A DNA stretch of 64,000 nucleotides from an uncultured Pseudomonas sp. (GTDB lineage: Bacteria > Pseudomonadota > Gammaproteobacteria > Pseudomonadales > Pseudomonadaceae), in contig NZ_CAJYDW010000016.1 of the NCBI RefSeq assembly GCF_913774235.1, positions 62,001 through 126,000 of the forward strand. The letters run 5' to 3'. Within the stretch, counting starts at the first letter, position 1; each line of letters starts with the position of its first letter. The translations under genes and the position numbers were made by a program. The notes under the pieces were generated by a model. The model searched no databases. It was not told the DNA's origin and worked only from the letters and a program-made list of their open reading frames with translations. Of the stretch, positions 8,885 through 20,389 are shown in pieces.

Positions 8885-11409
8885 ATGCTCACCCTGGACC
8901 TGAATCACCTCATCGACAGCCTGGCCGCCACCACGCGCCAGGACCTGGAACAGGCCGCCCAGCGCTGTGTGCGTCGTGGCGGCCGGCAGATCCTCATCGA
9001 GGACCTGCTGGCCGTGCTGCTGGACACCCCCGATGGCCTGCTCGGCCTCGCCCTGAGCGCCGCCGAGGTCGACCCCCAGGCCTTCGCCGCCACCCTGCAG
9101 CCACGCCTAGGGGATGGCGAGGGCGGCGACCCGGTGTTCAGCCCGGAGTTGCTGCTGTGGCTGCAGGACGCCGTGCTGCTGGCGCGTCTGGAGTTGCAAC
9201 AGCCGGCGACGGACAGCGCCGCCCTGCTACTGGCACTGCTGCGCCATCCCGAGCGCCTCCTGGGCACTCGCTACGGGCGCCTGCTGGAGCGGGTGGATGC
9301 TGCCCAGTTGCTGGCGTTCGTCCAGGCGCAACAACCGGCCGCGCCGAGCGCCACCGGCGATTCGCCACTGAGCCGCTTCACCCATGACCTCAGCGCCCAG
9401 GCCCGCGCCGGGCGCCTGGACCCGGTACTGGGCCGCGATGTCGAGATCCGTCAGCTGGTGGACATCCTCTCCCGGCGGCGCAAGAACAATCCCCTGGTGG
9501 TGGGCGAAGCCGGGGTTGGCAAGACCGCCCTGGTCGAAGGCCTGGCGCTGCGCATCGCCGCGGGCGAGGTCCCCGACAGCCTGCGCCGGGTGACGATACG
9601 CACCCTCGACCTCGGCCTGCTGCAGGCCGGCGCCAGCGTCAAGGGCGAGTTCGAGCGTCGCCTGCAGGGGGTGATCGATGCCGTGCGCCAGGCGCCGGAC
9701 CCCATCGTCCTGTTCATCGACGAAGCCCACACCCTGATCGGTGCCGGCGGGCCGGCAGGGGGTTCCGATGCCGCCAACCTGCTCAAGCCGGCGCTGGCGC
9801 GCGGCGAGCTGCGCACCCTCGCCGCCACTACCTGGGGCGAATACAAGAAGTACTTCGAAAAGGACCCGGCACTGGCCCGCCGTTTCCAGCCGGTGAAGCT
9901 GGACGAATTCGACGTCGCCACCGCCATCGCCGTGCTGCGCGGCCTGGCGCCGACCTACGCCGCGAGCCATGGCGTCTACCTGCGCGACGATGCCGTGGTG
10001 GCCGCCGCGGAACTGGCCGCACGCTACCTCAGCGGACGCCAACTGCCCGACAAGGCGGTGGACGTGCTCGACACCTGCTGCGCCCGCGTCCGTATCAGCC
10101 TGGCCAGTCCGCCGGCGGCGCTGGAGCGGCTGCGCGAGCGCCTGGCCGCCAACGAGCGCGCTCTGGCCGCCGCTCAATGCGATGCCGGCCACGGCCTGCC
10201 AGTCGAGGTGGCCACCCTGCACGAGCTGACCGCCAGACTGGCCAGTGATCGCCAGGCCGCCAGCGCCCTGCAGGAGGCCTGGGACCAGCAGCGTGCCCTG
10301 GCCACCCGCATCCTCGAGCTGCGCGCCGCCGAGGGTGGCGAGGAACTGGCCGCCACCCAGGCCGAACTGGCGCGGCTGCAAGAGCAGGGTAAGCGCCTGG
10401 TCCATTTGGAGGTCTGCCCGCAGCTAGTCGCCGAGGTGATCGGCGCCTGGACCGGCATCCCGGCGAACCAGCTCGCTCGCCGTCACGACGAACGCATCGC
10501 CCGTTTCGCCAGCGACTTGCGCGCACGCCTGCGCGGCCAGGAGCAGGCGGTGGTGGCCCTGGATCGCGCCCTGCGCGCCGCCGCCGTGGGCCTCAATGCT
10601 CCCGAGGCGCCGGTCGGGGTCTTCCTGCTGGTCGGCCCCAGCGGCGTCGGCAAGACCGAAACCGCTCTGGCCCTGGCCGAGTTGCTCTATGGCGGCGAAC
10701 GCTTCCTCACCACCCTCAACCTGTCGGAATTCGCCGAGAAGCACAGCGTCTCCCGATTGATCGGCGCCCCGCCCGGCTATGTCGGCTATGGCGAGGGCGG
10801 TCTGCTCACCGAGGCGGTCCGCCGCCAGCCCTATTCGGTGGTACTGCTGGACGAGGTGGAAAAGGCCGATCCGGAGGTGCTCAACCTCTTCTACCAGATC
10901 TTCGACCGCGGCCAGGCCACCGACAGCGAAGGTCGCCAGGTGGACTTCCGCAACGTGCTCTTCCTGCTCACCTCCAACCTGGCCAGTGGCGAGATCCAGC
11001 GCCTCTGCGCCGATGGCCGCCCGGACGTGGCCAGCCTCACGGAGGCGATCCGTCCCACCCTCAGCCGGCACTTCAAGCCGGCGCTGCTGGCGCGACTACG
11101 CGTGGTGCCCTACTACCCGCTGGATGCCGCACTGCTGCGCGAGCTGATCGTGCTCAAGCTCGACCGCCTCGGCGCCCGGCTGGCCGCTCGCCGAGTCGCC
11201 TTCAGCTATGCCCCGGCGCTGCTGGACGAATTGGCAGCACGCGGCCTGGACGCCGACAGCGGCGCCCGCCGGATCGATCTGCTGCTGGAGCAGCGGGTAT
11301 CGCCGCTGCTCACCGATCAGTTGCTCGACGCCCTGGCCCGGGGCCAGACGCCCCGCCGGTTGCATCTCGCCTGCAACGACCAAGGCGACTTCCACTGCGA
11401 GGTGACGGC

Positions 11410-11413
<4 letters not shown>
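8885..11413 (+). CDS. clpV: T6SS AAA+ unfoldase ClpV (TssH)
   Basis: ClpV is a ClpB-type hexameric AAA+ ATPase that pulls apart contracted TssB/TssC sheaths for reuse. The 842-residue protein has an N-domain (residues 1-150), a first AAA module with Walker A GEAGVGKT near residues 206-213 and Walker B VLFIDEAH, a coiled-coil middle region rich in Leu/Arg/Glu (about 400-500), and a second AAA module with GPSGVGKT near 582-590 and VLLDEVEKA. Full length. The ATG of the next gene overlaps its stop (ATGA at 11410). Confidence 0.97.
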
Positions 11414-12906
<1,493 letters not shown>

Positions 12907-12918
12907 AGAGGAGTCGCC

Positions 12919-13047
12919 ATGACCTCGTCACTTCGCCCCCTGCTGCTGCTGAGCCTGCTGACCCTGACGGCCTGCCACGCCGCGCCCAAGGACCTGCAGG
13001 ACTATCGCCCCCTGGGCGAGCCCCAGACACCCCATCGCCTCACCTAG
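12919..13047 (+). CDS. Small T6SS-linked lipoprotein (OrfX position)
   Basis: A 42-residue reading frame with its own ribosome-binding site (AGAGGAG before ATG 12919). It has a hydrophobic leader and a lipobox LTAC with Cys at residue 19, so the mature lipoprotein would be only about 24 residues: CHAAPKDLQDYRPLGEPQ and a few more. It fits exactly between the sigma-54 activator and fha, the place held by a small orfX in the P. aeruginosa H2 cluster. Function unknown. High-GC codon use like its neighbours supports it being real. Confidence 0.7.
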   Translation: MTSSLRPLLLLSLLTLTACHAAPKDLQDYRPLGEPQTPHRLT

Positions 13048-13061
13048 GACAGGAAGTCACC

Positions 13062-14249
13062 ATGGAACTGGTATTCGACCTGGTCGGCAGCCGTCAGCAC
13101 CCGCCCGGACTGCTCACCCAAAAGACCTTCCGCCACGTCGGCGGACTCATCGGCCGCAGCGAGGACTGCGACTGGTACCTGCCCGATCCGCAGCGGGTAC
13201 TCTCCGGCCAGCACGCCCGCATCAGCTACAGCGAGGGGGACTACTTCCTCACCGACCTGAGCAGCAACGGTGTCCAGCTCGCCGACGGCCAGCGGCTGAA
13301 CAAGGGCGAGCCCTGGCGCATCCAGCATGGCCAGGCCTTCATCCTTGGCAGCTTCACCCTCGCCGCCCGGCTGATCCGCGATCCCGCCCGCTTTGCCGAC
13401 GACTTCAGCGTCCCCGGCGGTCACCAGGGCCTGATCCCGGATGACGCCTTCCTCGAACTGGACCCGCTGCAGGCCCTGGAGCGCCGCGATCCCCACGGTC
13501 TCGACGAACTGGATGGCCAGGATCCCTTCGCCAGCGACGCCACCCGCAGTGACTACGCCCGGGTGGATCTGGACAGCCTGGGCATTCCCGCCCTGGTGCC
13601 GGAAACGGCCGCCCCGGCGATGGAGCGTCCGGCGGCGCCCCAACGCCAGGCGCCGGCCTTCTGGCAGCGCTTCGGCGACGTCCTCGGACTGGACCTCGCC
13701 ACCCTCGACGACCAGGCTCGCGAAGCCCTGGCTCTGGAAGTCGCCCGCCTGCTGCGCCTGGCCACCCAGGGCCTGCACGGCTGCCTGCGCACCCGCAACG
13801 AAACGCGCAACGAACTGCGCCTGCCGCTCACCACGGTGCAGAGCAGCGGCAACAACCCGCTCACCTTCGCCGCCGATGGCGATGCGGCCCTGGCGCAGCT
13901 GTTGCGGCCGACCGCGGCCGGCCAGCTGCCGGCGGACCTGGCCGTGGCGCGTGCCTGTCGCGAACTCCAGGCCCATCAGGTCGGCCTGGTCGCCGCCAGT
14001 CGCCAGGCGGTCCTGGCCACCCTCGAACAGCTGGCGCCGGCCCAGTGCGAGGCCCGTCTCGAACGCGAGGATCGCCTGCCGCGCTGGGGCCGCGACGCCA
14101 CCCTCTGGCGCGCCTGGCAACGCCAGTACCGCGACCTGCGCCAGGACGAAGACTGGCGCGAACGGCTGTTCGCCAAGGACTTCGCCCAGGCCTACACCGA
14201 TCAGGTGCGCCTGATCGCCACCCTCGACCCCACCTCACAAGGACGCTGA
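13062..14249 (+). CDS. fha2: T6SS FHA-domain protein (TagH/Fha)
   Basis: 395-residue forkhead-associated protein. The FHA domain spans about residues 20-95 with RSEDCDWYLPD, SGQHARI and LSSNGVQL, the phosphothreonine-binding signature (R, S-x-x-H, N-G). A linker and a C-terminal TagH-type helical domain follow. In related systems the kinase phosphorylates Fha to promote T6SS assembly, and a kinase/phosphatase pair is encoded downstream here. It starts 14 bases after orfX and ends one base before tssJ. Confidence 0.92.
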   Translation: MELVFDLVGSRQHPPGLLTQKTFRHVGGLIGRSEDCDWYLPDPQRVLSGQHARISYSEGDYFLTDLSSNGVQLADGQRLNKGEPWRIQHGQAFILGSFTLAARLIRDPARFADDFSVPGGHQGLIPDDAFLELDPLQALERRDPHGLDELDGQDPFASDATRSDYARVDLDSLGIPALVPETAAPAMERPAAPQRQAPAFWQRFGDVLGLDLATLDDQAREALALEVARLLRLATQGLHGCLRTRNETRNELRLPLTTVQSSGNNPLTFAADGDAALAQLLRPTAAGQLPADLAVARACRELQAHQVGLVAASRQAVLATLEQLAPAQCEARLEREDRLPRWGRDATLWRAWQRQYRDLRQDEDWRERLFAKDFAQAYTDQVRLIATLDPTSQGR

Positions 14250-14250
14250 C

Positions 14251-14721
14251 ATGCCCCGCCTCCAGCACCTCTGCGCCTTCGGCCTGGCCCTGCTGCTGGG
14301 CGCCTGCGCCAGCCAGAAAACCCCGGACCCGACCCTGCTCGACCTCACCCTGAAGGGCGGCGAAGACCTCAACCCCGACCTCAACGGGCGGCCCTCGCCG
14401 CTGGTGGTGCGGCTGGTCGAGCTGAAGAATCCGGTGGGCTTCGAGAACGCCGACTTCTTCCCGCTCTACGACAATGCCAAGCAGGTCCTGGCGCCGGACT
14501 GGGTGGCCGAGGAAGAGATCGAACTGCGTCCGGGCGAATCCCGCGAACTCAAGCTCAAGGTGCAAGACGACAGCCGCTACGTCGGCATCTACGGCGCCTA
14601 CCGCAACCTCGCTGGCAGCCAATGGCGCCAGGTCATCCAGCTCAAGCCCAGCGCCCTGGCCCAGGTACGGCTGACGCTCGGGGCCGATGGCATCCAGCCC
14701 GCGCCGAAGGCCAAGGAGTAG
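14251..14721 (+). CDS. tssJ: T6SS outer-membrane lipoprotein TssJ
   Basis: TssJ (VasD/Lip, 156 residues) anchors the TssL-TssM trans-envelope complex to the outer membrane. The signal peptide ends in the lipobox LLLGAC with lipidated Cys near residue 18. The mature domain has the transthyretin-like beta pattern typical of TssJ (SPLVVRLVELKNP, ENADFFPLY). The last part of fha and this start are separated by a single base, so they are co-translated. Confidence 0.93.
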   Translation: MPRLQHLCAFGLALLLGACASQKTPDPTLLDLTLKGGEDLNPDLNGRPSPLVVRLVELKNPVGFENADFFPLYDNAKQVLAPDWVAEEEIELRPGESRELKLKVQDDSRYVGIYGAYRNLAGSQWRQVIQLKPSALAQVRLTLGADGIQPAPKAKE

Positions 14722-14724
14722 GCC

Positions 14725-16056
14725 ATGCAGCAGCTCAAGGTGATCTGGCAGGAAGGCATGCTGCTGCGCCCGCAGCACTTCCAGCAGAACGACCGCTACC
14801 ACGCCCAGCAATTGCAGACCCGCACCCGGCGCCTGGGCGAGCCGGCCTGGGGCTTCTTCGAGCTGACCCTCGACCGGCAATTCCTCGCCATGGGCAAGCT
14901 GGTGGTGAGCCAGGCCAGCGGCATCCTGCCCGACGGCACCCTGTTCGAACTGGACGCCGACAGCTCACCCCTGGCCCTCGACGTCCCGGCCAACACCCGC
15001 GACAGCGCGGTCTGGCTGGCGCTGCCGCTCACCAGCGGCCAGCGCGTGGAAAGCCGCCCGGCCGACCAGGACGAGATCATCGCCCGCTACCTCATCGTCG
15101 ACAGCGAGATCCCCGATTCCCACGCCGGCTTCGGCGAGCCCGGCACGGTCACCTGTGGCCGGCCCGACTTCCGCCTGCTGCTGGACGATCATCCGCGGCT
15201 GGACGCCTATGTCCGCCTGCAGGCCTGCCAGATCCTGGAGACCGCCCCGGACGGCAGCCTGGAACTGGATGAGCGCTTCACCCCCAGCGTCATCCAGGTG
15301 CGCGCCGCCGAACCCCTGCTGGCGGGACTCAAGGAAGTCGTCACCCTGCTCGCCCACCGCGGCGAGGTGCTGGCCCAGCGACTGCGCCAGGCTGGCAGCC
15401 TGGGCACCGCGGAAATCGGCGACTTCCTGCTGCTGCAACTGGTCAATCGCCACGAGGCAGTACTGCGCCATTGCCTGGACTACGAACAGCTGCATCCGCG
15501 CAGCCTGTTCCGCGAACTGCTCGCCCTGCACGGCGAGCTGGCTACCTTCGCCGCCGCGGAGAAGCGCCCCACCCAGGAACTGCACTATCGCCACGCCGAC
15601 CAGGGCGGCAGCTTCGCGCCGCTGTTCCAGGCCCTGCGCCAGGCGCTGTCGATGGTTCTCGAACAGCACGCCCTGCCCTTGTCGCTGCAACAACGCCAGT
15701 ACGGCATCCAGGTCGCGCCGCTGCAGGATCACGGTCTGCTGGCCACCGCCAGCTTCGTGCTCATCGCCGGGGCCGACTGCAGCACCGAGGACCTGCGCCA
15801 GCGCCTGCCGGCGCACCTCAAGGTAGGGCCGGTGGAGCGCATTCGCCAACTGGTCAACCTGCATCTGCCGGGCCTGGCGCTCAAGCCGCTGCCGGTGGCG
15901 CCACGCCAGTTGCCGTTCCACACCGACAAGGCCTACTTCGCCCTCGAACTCACCCCCGCCGACATCGCCCTGCTCGAGCAGTCCGGCGGCTTCGCCTTCC
16001 ATGTCTCCGGCACCTTTCCGGGGCTCGACCTCGCCTTCTGGGCGATCAGGAGCTAA
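14725..16056 (+). CDS. tssK: T6SS baseplate-membrane connector TssK
   Basis: TssK (VasE/ImpJ, 443 residues) links the baseplate to the TssL/TssM membrane complex and resembles phage receptor-binding proteins. Family hallmarks are the start segment VIWQEGMLLRPQHFQQNDRY and the later FLLLQLVNRHEAVLRH and PFHTDKAYFALEL. Full length. It lies three bases after tssJ and two before tssL. Confidence 0.96.
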   Translation: MQQLKVIWQEGMLLRPQHFQQNDRYHAQQLQTRTRRLGEPAWGFFELTLDRQFLAMGKLVVSQASGILPDGTLFELDADSSPLALDVPANTRDSAVWLALPLTSGQRVESRPADQDEIIARYLIVDSEIPDSHAGFGEPGTVTCGRPDFRLLLDDHPRLDAYVRLQACQILETAPDGSLELDERFTPSVIQVRAAEPLLAGLKEVVTLLAHRGEVLAQRLRQAGSLGTAEIGDFLLLQLVNRHEAVLRHCLDYEQLHPRSLFRELLALHGELATFAAAEKRPTQELHYRHADQGGSFAPLFQALRQALSMVLEQHALPLSLQQRQYGIQVAPLQDHGLLATASFVLIAGADCSTEDLRQRLPAHLKVGPVERIRQLVNLHLPGLALKPLPVAPRQLPFHTDKAYFALELTPADIALLEQSGGFAFHVSGTFPGLDLAFWAIRS

Positions 16057-16058
16057 GC

Positions 16059-16946
16059 ATGCACACCGCAACCGACTACGGCCGGGACGACAAGACCGTG
16101 GTGCTCAGCCGCCACGGCCAGGGCCCGGACGCCCCGCGCAGTCCGCTCACCGACTTCAGCGAGCCGCCACGCTATGCGCAACTGGAAGAGCGCATGGTGC
16201 AGGCCGCCCGCCTGCGTCCGGGCGAGGCCCTGAACCTGAGTATCAATCCGCTGGTGGGCGCCGCCGCACCCTTGCTGTCCGAGGTGGTCCGCCTGCGCCA
16301 GAGCTACGCCGCCGAAGACCTGCACGTGCTCAAGGAGCGCCTGGCCGCTACCCTGCGGTTGTTCGAACAGCGCGCCCTGGCCGATGGCCTGGACAGCGGC
16401 GAAGTCATGGCGGCGCGCTACGCCCTCTGCACCACGGTCGACGAAGCCGTGGTCACCACCCCCTGGGGCACTGCCGGCGATTGGTCGCAATTCAGTCTGC
16501 TGAGCAGCTTCCACAACGAGACCTTCGGCGGCGAGAAGTTTTTCCTGCTGCTGGAACGTCTCAGCCGCAATCCGGCCAAGCACCTGGCCCTGCTGGAACT
16601 GCTCTACCTCTGCCTGGCGCTGGGTTTCGAGGGCAAGTACCGCGTGCTGCCGCGCGGCATGCTCGAACTGGAAGCCATCCGCGACAGCCTCTACCGGCAG
16701 ATCCGCCAGCTGCGCGGCGACGTGCCCCGCGAGTTGTCACCGCACTGGCAGGGCCTGGATGCCAAGCCGCGACGACTGGTGCGCCTGGTGCCCTGGTGGC
16801 TGGTCGGCCTGTTCACCCTGATCTGCCTGGGCAGCCTCTACGGCGGTTTCCGCCTGGTGCTGGACCAGCAGCGCGACAGCCTGCTGGAACACTATCCGGG
16901 GCGTCCCGCCGCCACCGCGACCACAACCACCGCTCATCCCGCCTGA
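16059..16946 (+). CDS. tssL: T6SS inner-membrane protein TssL (DotU)
   Basis: TssL (DotU family, 295 residues) is a tail-anchored inner-membrane protein with its helical domain in the cytoplasm. Conserved segments include EALNLSINPLVGAAAPLLSE, ALCTTVDEAVVTTPWG and NETFGGEKFFLLLERLS. A single transmembrane helix lies at about residues 245-267 (WWLVGLFTLICLGSLYGGF), leaving a short periplasmic tail. No OmpA-like peptidoglycan-binding extension is present. ATG 16059 is chosen just after the tssK stop; the open frame upstream is inside tssK. Confidence 0.95.
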   Translation: MHTATDYGRDDKTVVLSRHGQGPDAPRSPLTDFSEPPRYAQLEERMVQAARLRPGEALNLSINPLVGAAAPLLSEVVRLRQSYAAEDLHVLKERLAATLRLFEQRALADGLDSGEVMAARYALCTTVDEAVVTTPWGTAGDWSQFSLLSSFHNETFGGEKFFLLLERLSRNPAKHLALLELLYLCLALGFEGKYRVLPRGMLELEAIRDSLYRQIRQLRGDVPRELSPHWQGLDAKPRRLVRLVPWWLVGLFTLICLGSLYGGFRLVLDQQRDSLLEHYPGRPAATATTTTAHPA

Positions 16947-16960
16947 CACGGATCGCCGTC

Positions 16961-19900
16961 ATGAAAGGACTCATCATCGCACTCGGGCGCAGCCTGCGCC
17001 GTCCCTGGACCTGGACCCTGCTGCTGACCCTCGGCCTGGGCAGCCTGGTCTGGACACTCGGCCCGTTGCTGGCCTTCGCCGGTCACAGTCCCTGGGCCTC
17101 GGTCAGCCACCGCCTGGCCACCCTCTGCGGCCTGTTCCTGGCCTGGGGCCTGCTGCAGGGCTGGCAGCAGCGCAAACAGCGGCAGCGCCTCGCCACCGTG
17201 GAGGGCCAGGACGACCAGCTGCGCGCCGAGCGCATCGACGACGAGGCCCACGAGCTGCAGACCCGCGCTCGCGATGCCCACCGCACCCTGCACGGCGCCG
17301 GTCTCTATCACGGCCGCAGCCAACGCTGGCGCCGCGAATTGCCGCACTACCTGCTGCTGGGCCCGGAAGGCGCCGGCAAGACCTCCTTGCTGGATTTCTC
17401 CGGCCTGGACTTCCCGCTCAACCTCGAGAAGTCCAGGCTGACCCGGGATGTCAGCGGCACCCGCCACTGCGACTGGTACTTCGCCGAACAGGGCGTGCTG
17501 CTGGATACCGCCGGTCGCTACCTGACCCAGGGCGATGCCCCGGTGGACGGCAGCGCCTGGCTGACCCTGCTGCAGCTGCTGCGCCGCCAGCGCCGCACCC
17601 GCCCGCTCAACGGCATCCTCGTCGCCCTGCCGGTGGAGCGCCTGGCCAGCGGTAACGAGGTTGAGCTGGAAACCCTGGCGCGCCAGGTCCGCGCCCGGCT
17701 GCAGGAGGTCTCCCGCGAACTCCGGGTGCAGGTCCCCGTCTACCTGGTGCTGACCCAGGCCGACCGGCTTCCCGGCTTCGGCGCCTTCTTCGACGGACTC
17801 TCCCGCGAGGACAGCGAACAGGTCCTCGGCACCACCTTCCGCGAAGCCCAGAACGGCACCGATACCGCTACCCTGCGCCAGGAATTCGAGGAACTGCTGC
17901 GCCGCCTCAACAGCCAGGTCATCCCGCGCATCCACCAGGAACGCGACGGCCAGCGCCGCGGCCAGATCCTCGACTTTCCGCACCAGTTGGGTCGCCTGGG
18001 CGACGGTCTCATCCTCTTCGTCGAACTGGCCTTCTCCGGCAATCGCTACCAGCGTGCGGCCCAGCTGCGCGGCTTCTATCTCACCAGCACCCCGGCGCTG
18101 ACCCAGACGCTCGACGCCCAGACCCAGGGCATCGGCGACCAGCTCGGCCTGCCCAGCACCCTGTTGCCCCAGTACCGCAACGGCCAGCCGCGTTTCATCC
18201 GCCAGCTGTTCAGCCGGGTGATCTTCCCCGAAGCCAGCCTGGCCGGGCTCGACCAGCGCGAAGTGCGGCGGCTGAGCTGGGGGCAGCGCAGCCTCTATGC
18301 CGCCGCCCTCGCCGGCTTGGCCGTGGGCGCGGCGCTCTGGACCTCCAGCTTCGGCAACAACCACGAACGCCTGGAACGCCTGCGCGACCTGGCACAGCAC
18401 GGCCTGCAGGCACGCAGCCAGCTCAAGCCCGGCGCCGATGCCCGCGCCCTGCTGCCGGTGCTGGACAATGCCTACGCCGGCACCCAGGTGTTCCCCGCGG
18501 CCGGCGCCACACCCCTGCGCGAGCGCACCGGGCTCTATCAGGGCGACGTGGTGCGGCCCACCACCGAAGCCGCCTATCGCCAGGCGTTGCAGAGCGACCT
18601 GCTGCCCCGCCTCAAGAGCCAGCTGGAAGAACGCATCCGCGGTAGCCTCGGCGATCGCGAGCGGCTGCTCGGCCATCTGCGCGCCTACCTGATGCTGCAA
18701 CTGCCCGAGCGCCGCGACAACCGTGCCCTGCGCGACTGGGCCGCAGCGGACTGGTCGCAACGCTATCCCGGCGATGCCCTGACCCAGAACAGCCTCGATA
18801 GCCATCTGGCCCGCCTGCTCGAACAGGGCTTCGGCGCCTACCCGGTGGACGCTCAGTTGGTCAGCCAGGCGCGCCAGGTGCTGCGCAGCGAATCCCTCGC
18901 CGCGGTGGTGTATCGCATCCTGCGCGACCAGGCCAGCGGCCTGCCGGTCTATCGCCTGAGCCAGCACCTGGGCCCCCAGGCACTGGCCTTCGAAGGCGCC
19001 GACTATCCCATCCCCGGCTTCTATACCCGCCAGGGCTACGAGCAGACCTTCTCCACCCAGGGCCTCACGGTGATCCGCGAGCTGGCCGCCGACAACTGGG
19101 TGCTGGGCGATGGTGACGGCATCACCGGCATGGACCTGCGCCATCTGCAGGTGGAACTGGAGCAACTCTACTTCCGCGACTACGCCAATCTCTGGAGCGA
19201 AGCACTCGCCCGCGTGACCCTGCAGCCCGTGGGTGATGCCAACCAGGGCGCGCTACTGCTGGCCGGCCTGACCTCGGCCAACTCGCCGCTGCTGCAGCTG
19301 CTGCGGGAAGTGCGCGACAACACTCGCCTCGCCGCCGTCGCCAGCGATGGGGCGGGCTCGGGCGAGCCCCTGCCAGACAGCGCCCGGCGCAGCCTGCAGA
19401 CCCGCTTCGAGAATCTGCACCAGCTAATCGACGACCAGGGCACGGCCGTGGCCGACCTCGCGCCGGCCATGGCCGCGCTCAACGATCTCCAGCAGCAACT
19501 GGCGGGCCTGGTCCACGCCAGTGCCCCGGAGCAGGCCGCCTTCGACCTGGCCAAGGCGCGCATGGCCGGCAACCGCGATGCGCTGAACGGCCTGCGCACC
19601 ACTGCCAGTCGCCTGCCGGTCCCGGTCAACGGCTGGCTCGGCCTGCTGGCGGACGACAGCTGGAACCTGATCCTGGCCGGCGCCTACGACTACCTCAACG
19701 ACCGCTACCAGAGCGAATTGCTGGCGAGCTATCGCAACGGTCTCGACAAGCGTTATCCGTTCAAGGCCGACAGCGAGAGCGACGTCGCCCTGGCCGATTT
19801 CCGCGAGTTCTTCAAGGCCCAGGGCATCGCCGACACCTTCTTCGACACCTACCTCAAGCCCTTCGTGATTCGCAGCGACACTGCCTATCGCCTCCGTGCC

Positions 19901-20389
19901 ATCGACGGCCACAGCCTGCCGCTGTCCCGCGAATTCCTCGCCCAGATGGGGCGCACCCAGCAGATCCGCCGCGGCTTCTTCGCCGAGAATCCGGCCGAGC
20001 CGGGCATCGTCTTCAAGCTCGAACCCTACTCCCTGGACCCGAGCCTGACCCGCGCCGACCTCAGCATCGGCAAGGAGCGCCTGGAGTACCGCCACGGCCC
20101 CATCGTCGCCGCCACCTTCCGCTGGCCGCAGAACGACGCCCTGAGAACCACCCTGGTATTGGAAGAACTCGGCGGCCGTCGCGTCGGCCTGGAGCAGGAC
20201 GGCAGTGCCTGGTCGCTGTTCCGCCTGCTGGATCGCCTGAAGCTGCAGCAGCACAGCGCTCGCGACGTCATGCTGGTCCAAGCCGATCTCGACGGGCGCC
20301 ATGCCGGCTACCTGCTGTCCAGCCAGCGTTCGCCCAACCCCTTCGACCTGGCCACCCTGCGCGGCTTCAAGCTACCGGAGCGGCTGTGA
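16961..20389 (+). CDS. tssM: T6SS inner-membrane protein TssM (IcmF)
   Basis: TssM (IcmF, 1142 residues) spans the inner membrane and reaches TssJ through its large periplasmic domain. Two N-terminal transmembrane helices lie within residues 15-70. A cytoplasmic GTPase-like domain carries Walker A GPEGAGKTS (about 134-142). A third transmembrane helix lies near residues 443-460 (AAALAGLAVGAALWTSSF), followed by the long periplasmic part. The true start is ATG 16961, MKGLIIALGRSL; the frame is open upstream within tssL. Its stop overlaps the next start (TGATG). Confidence 0.96.
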   Translation: MKGLIIALGRSLRRPWTWTLLLTLGLGSLVWTLGPLLAFAGHSPWASVSHRLATLCGLFLAWGLLQGWQQRKQRQRLATVEGQDDQLRAERIDDEAHELQTRARDAHRTLHGAGLYHGRSQRWRRELPHYLLLGPEGAGKTSLLDFSGLDFPLNLEKSRLTRDVSGTRHCDWYFAEQGVLLDTAGRYLTQGDAPVDGSAWLTLLQLLRRQRRTRPLNGILVALPVERLASGNEVELETLARQVRARLQEVSRELRVQVPVYLVLTQADRLPGFGAFFDGLSREDSEQVLGTTFREAQNGTDTATLRQEFEELLRRLNSQVIPRIHQERDGQRRGQILDFPHQLGRLGDGLILFVELAFSGNRYQRAAQLRGFYLTSTPALTQTLDAQTQGIGDQLGLPSTLLPQYRNGQPRFIRQLFSRVIFPEASLAGLDQREVRRLSWGQRSLYAAALAGLAVGAALWTSSFGNNHERLERLRDLAQHGLQARSQLKPGADARALLPVLDNAYAGTQVFPAAGATPLRERTGLYQGDVVRPTTEAAYRQALQSDLLPRLKSQLEERIRGSLGDRERLLGHLRAYLMLQLPERRDNRALRDWAAADWSQRYPGDALTQNSLDSHLARLLEQGFGAYPVDAQLVSQARQVLRSESLAAVVYRILRDQASGLPVYRLSQHLGPQALAFEGADYPIPGFYTRQGYEQTFSTQGLTVIRELAADNWVLGDGDGITGMDLRHLQVELEQLYFRDYANLWSEALARVTLQPVGDANQGALLLAGLTSANSPLLQLLREVRDNTRLAAVASDGAGSGEPLPDSARRSLQTRFENLHQLIDDQGTAVADLAPAMAALNDLQQQLAGLVHASAPEQAAFDLAKARMAGNRDALNGLRTTASRLPVPVNGWLGLLADDSWNLILAGAYDYLNDRYQSELLASYRNGLDKRYPFKADSESDVALADFREFFKAQGIADTFFDTYLKPFVIRSDTAYRLRAIDGHSLPLSREFLAQMGRTQQIRRGFFAENPAEPGIVFKLEPYSLDPSLTRADLSIGKERLEYRHGPIVAATFRWPQNDALRTTLVLEELGGRRVGLEQDGSAWSLFRLLDRLKLQQHSARDVMLVQADLDGRHAGYLLSSQRSPNPFDLATLRGFKLPERL

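Noticed and set aside
16934-19165. 743-codon minus-strand open frame inside tssM
   Set aside because: High GC removes stop codons on the opposite strand. The composition (Gly/Gln/Ala-rich) has no domain and the sense frame is a complete TssM.
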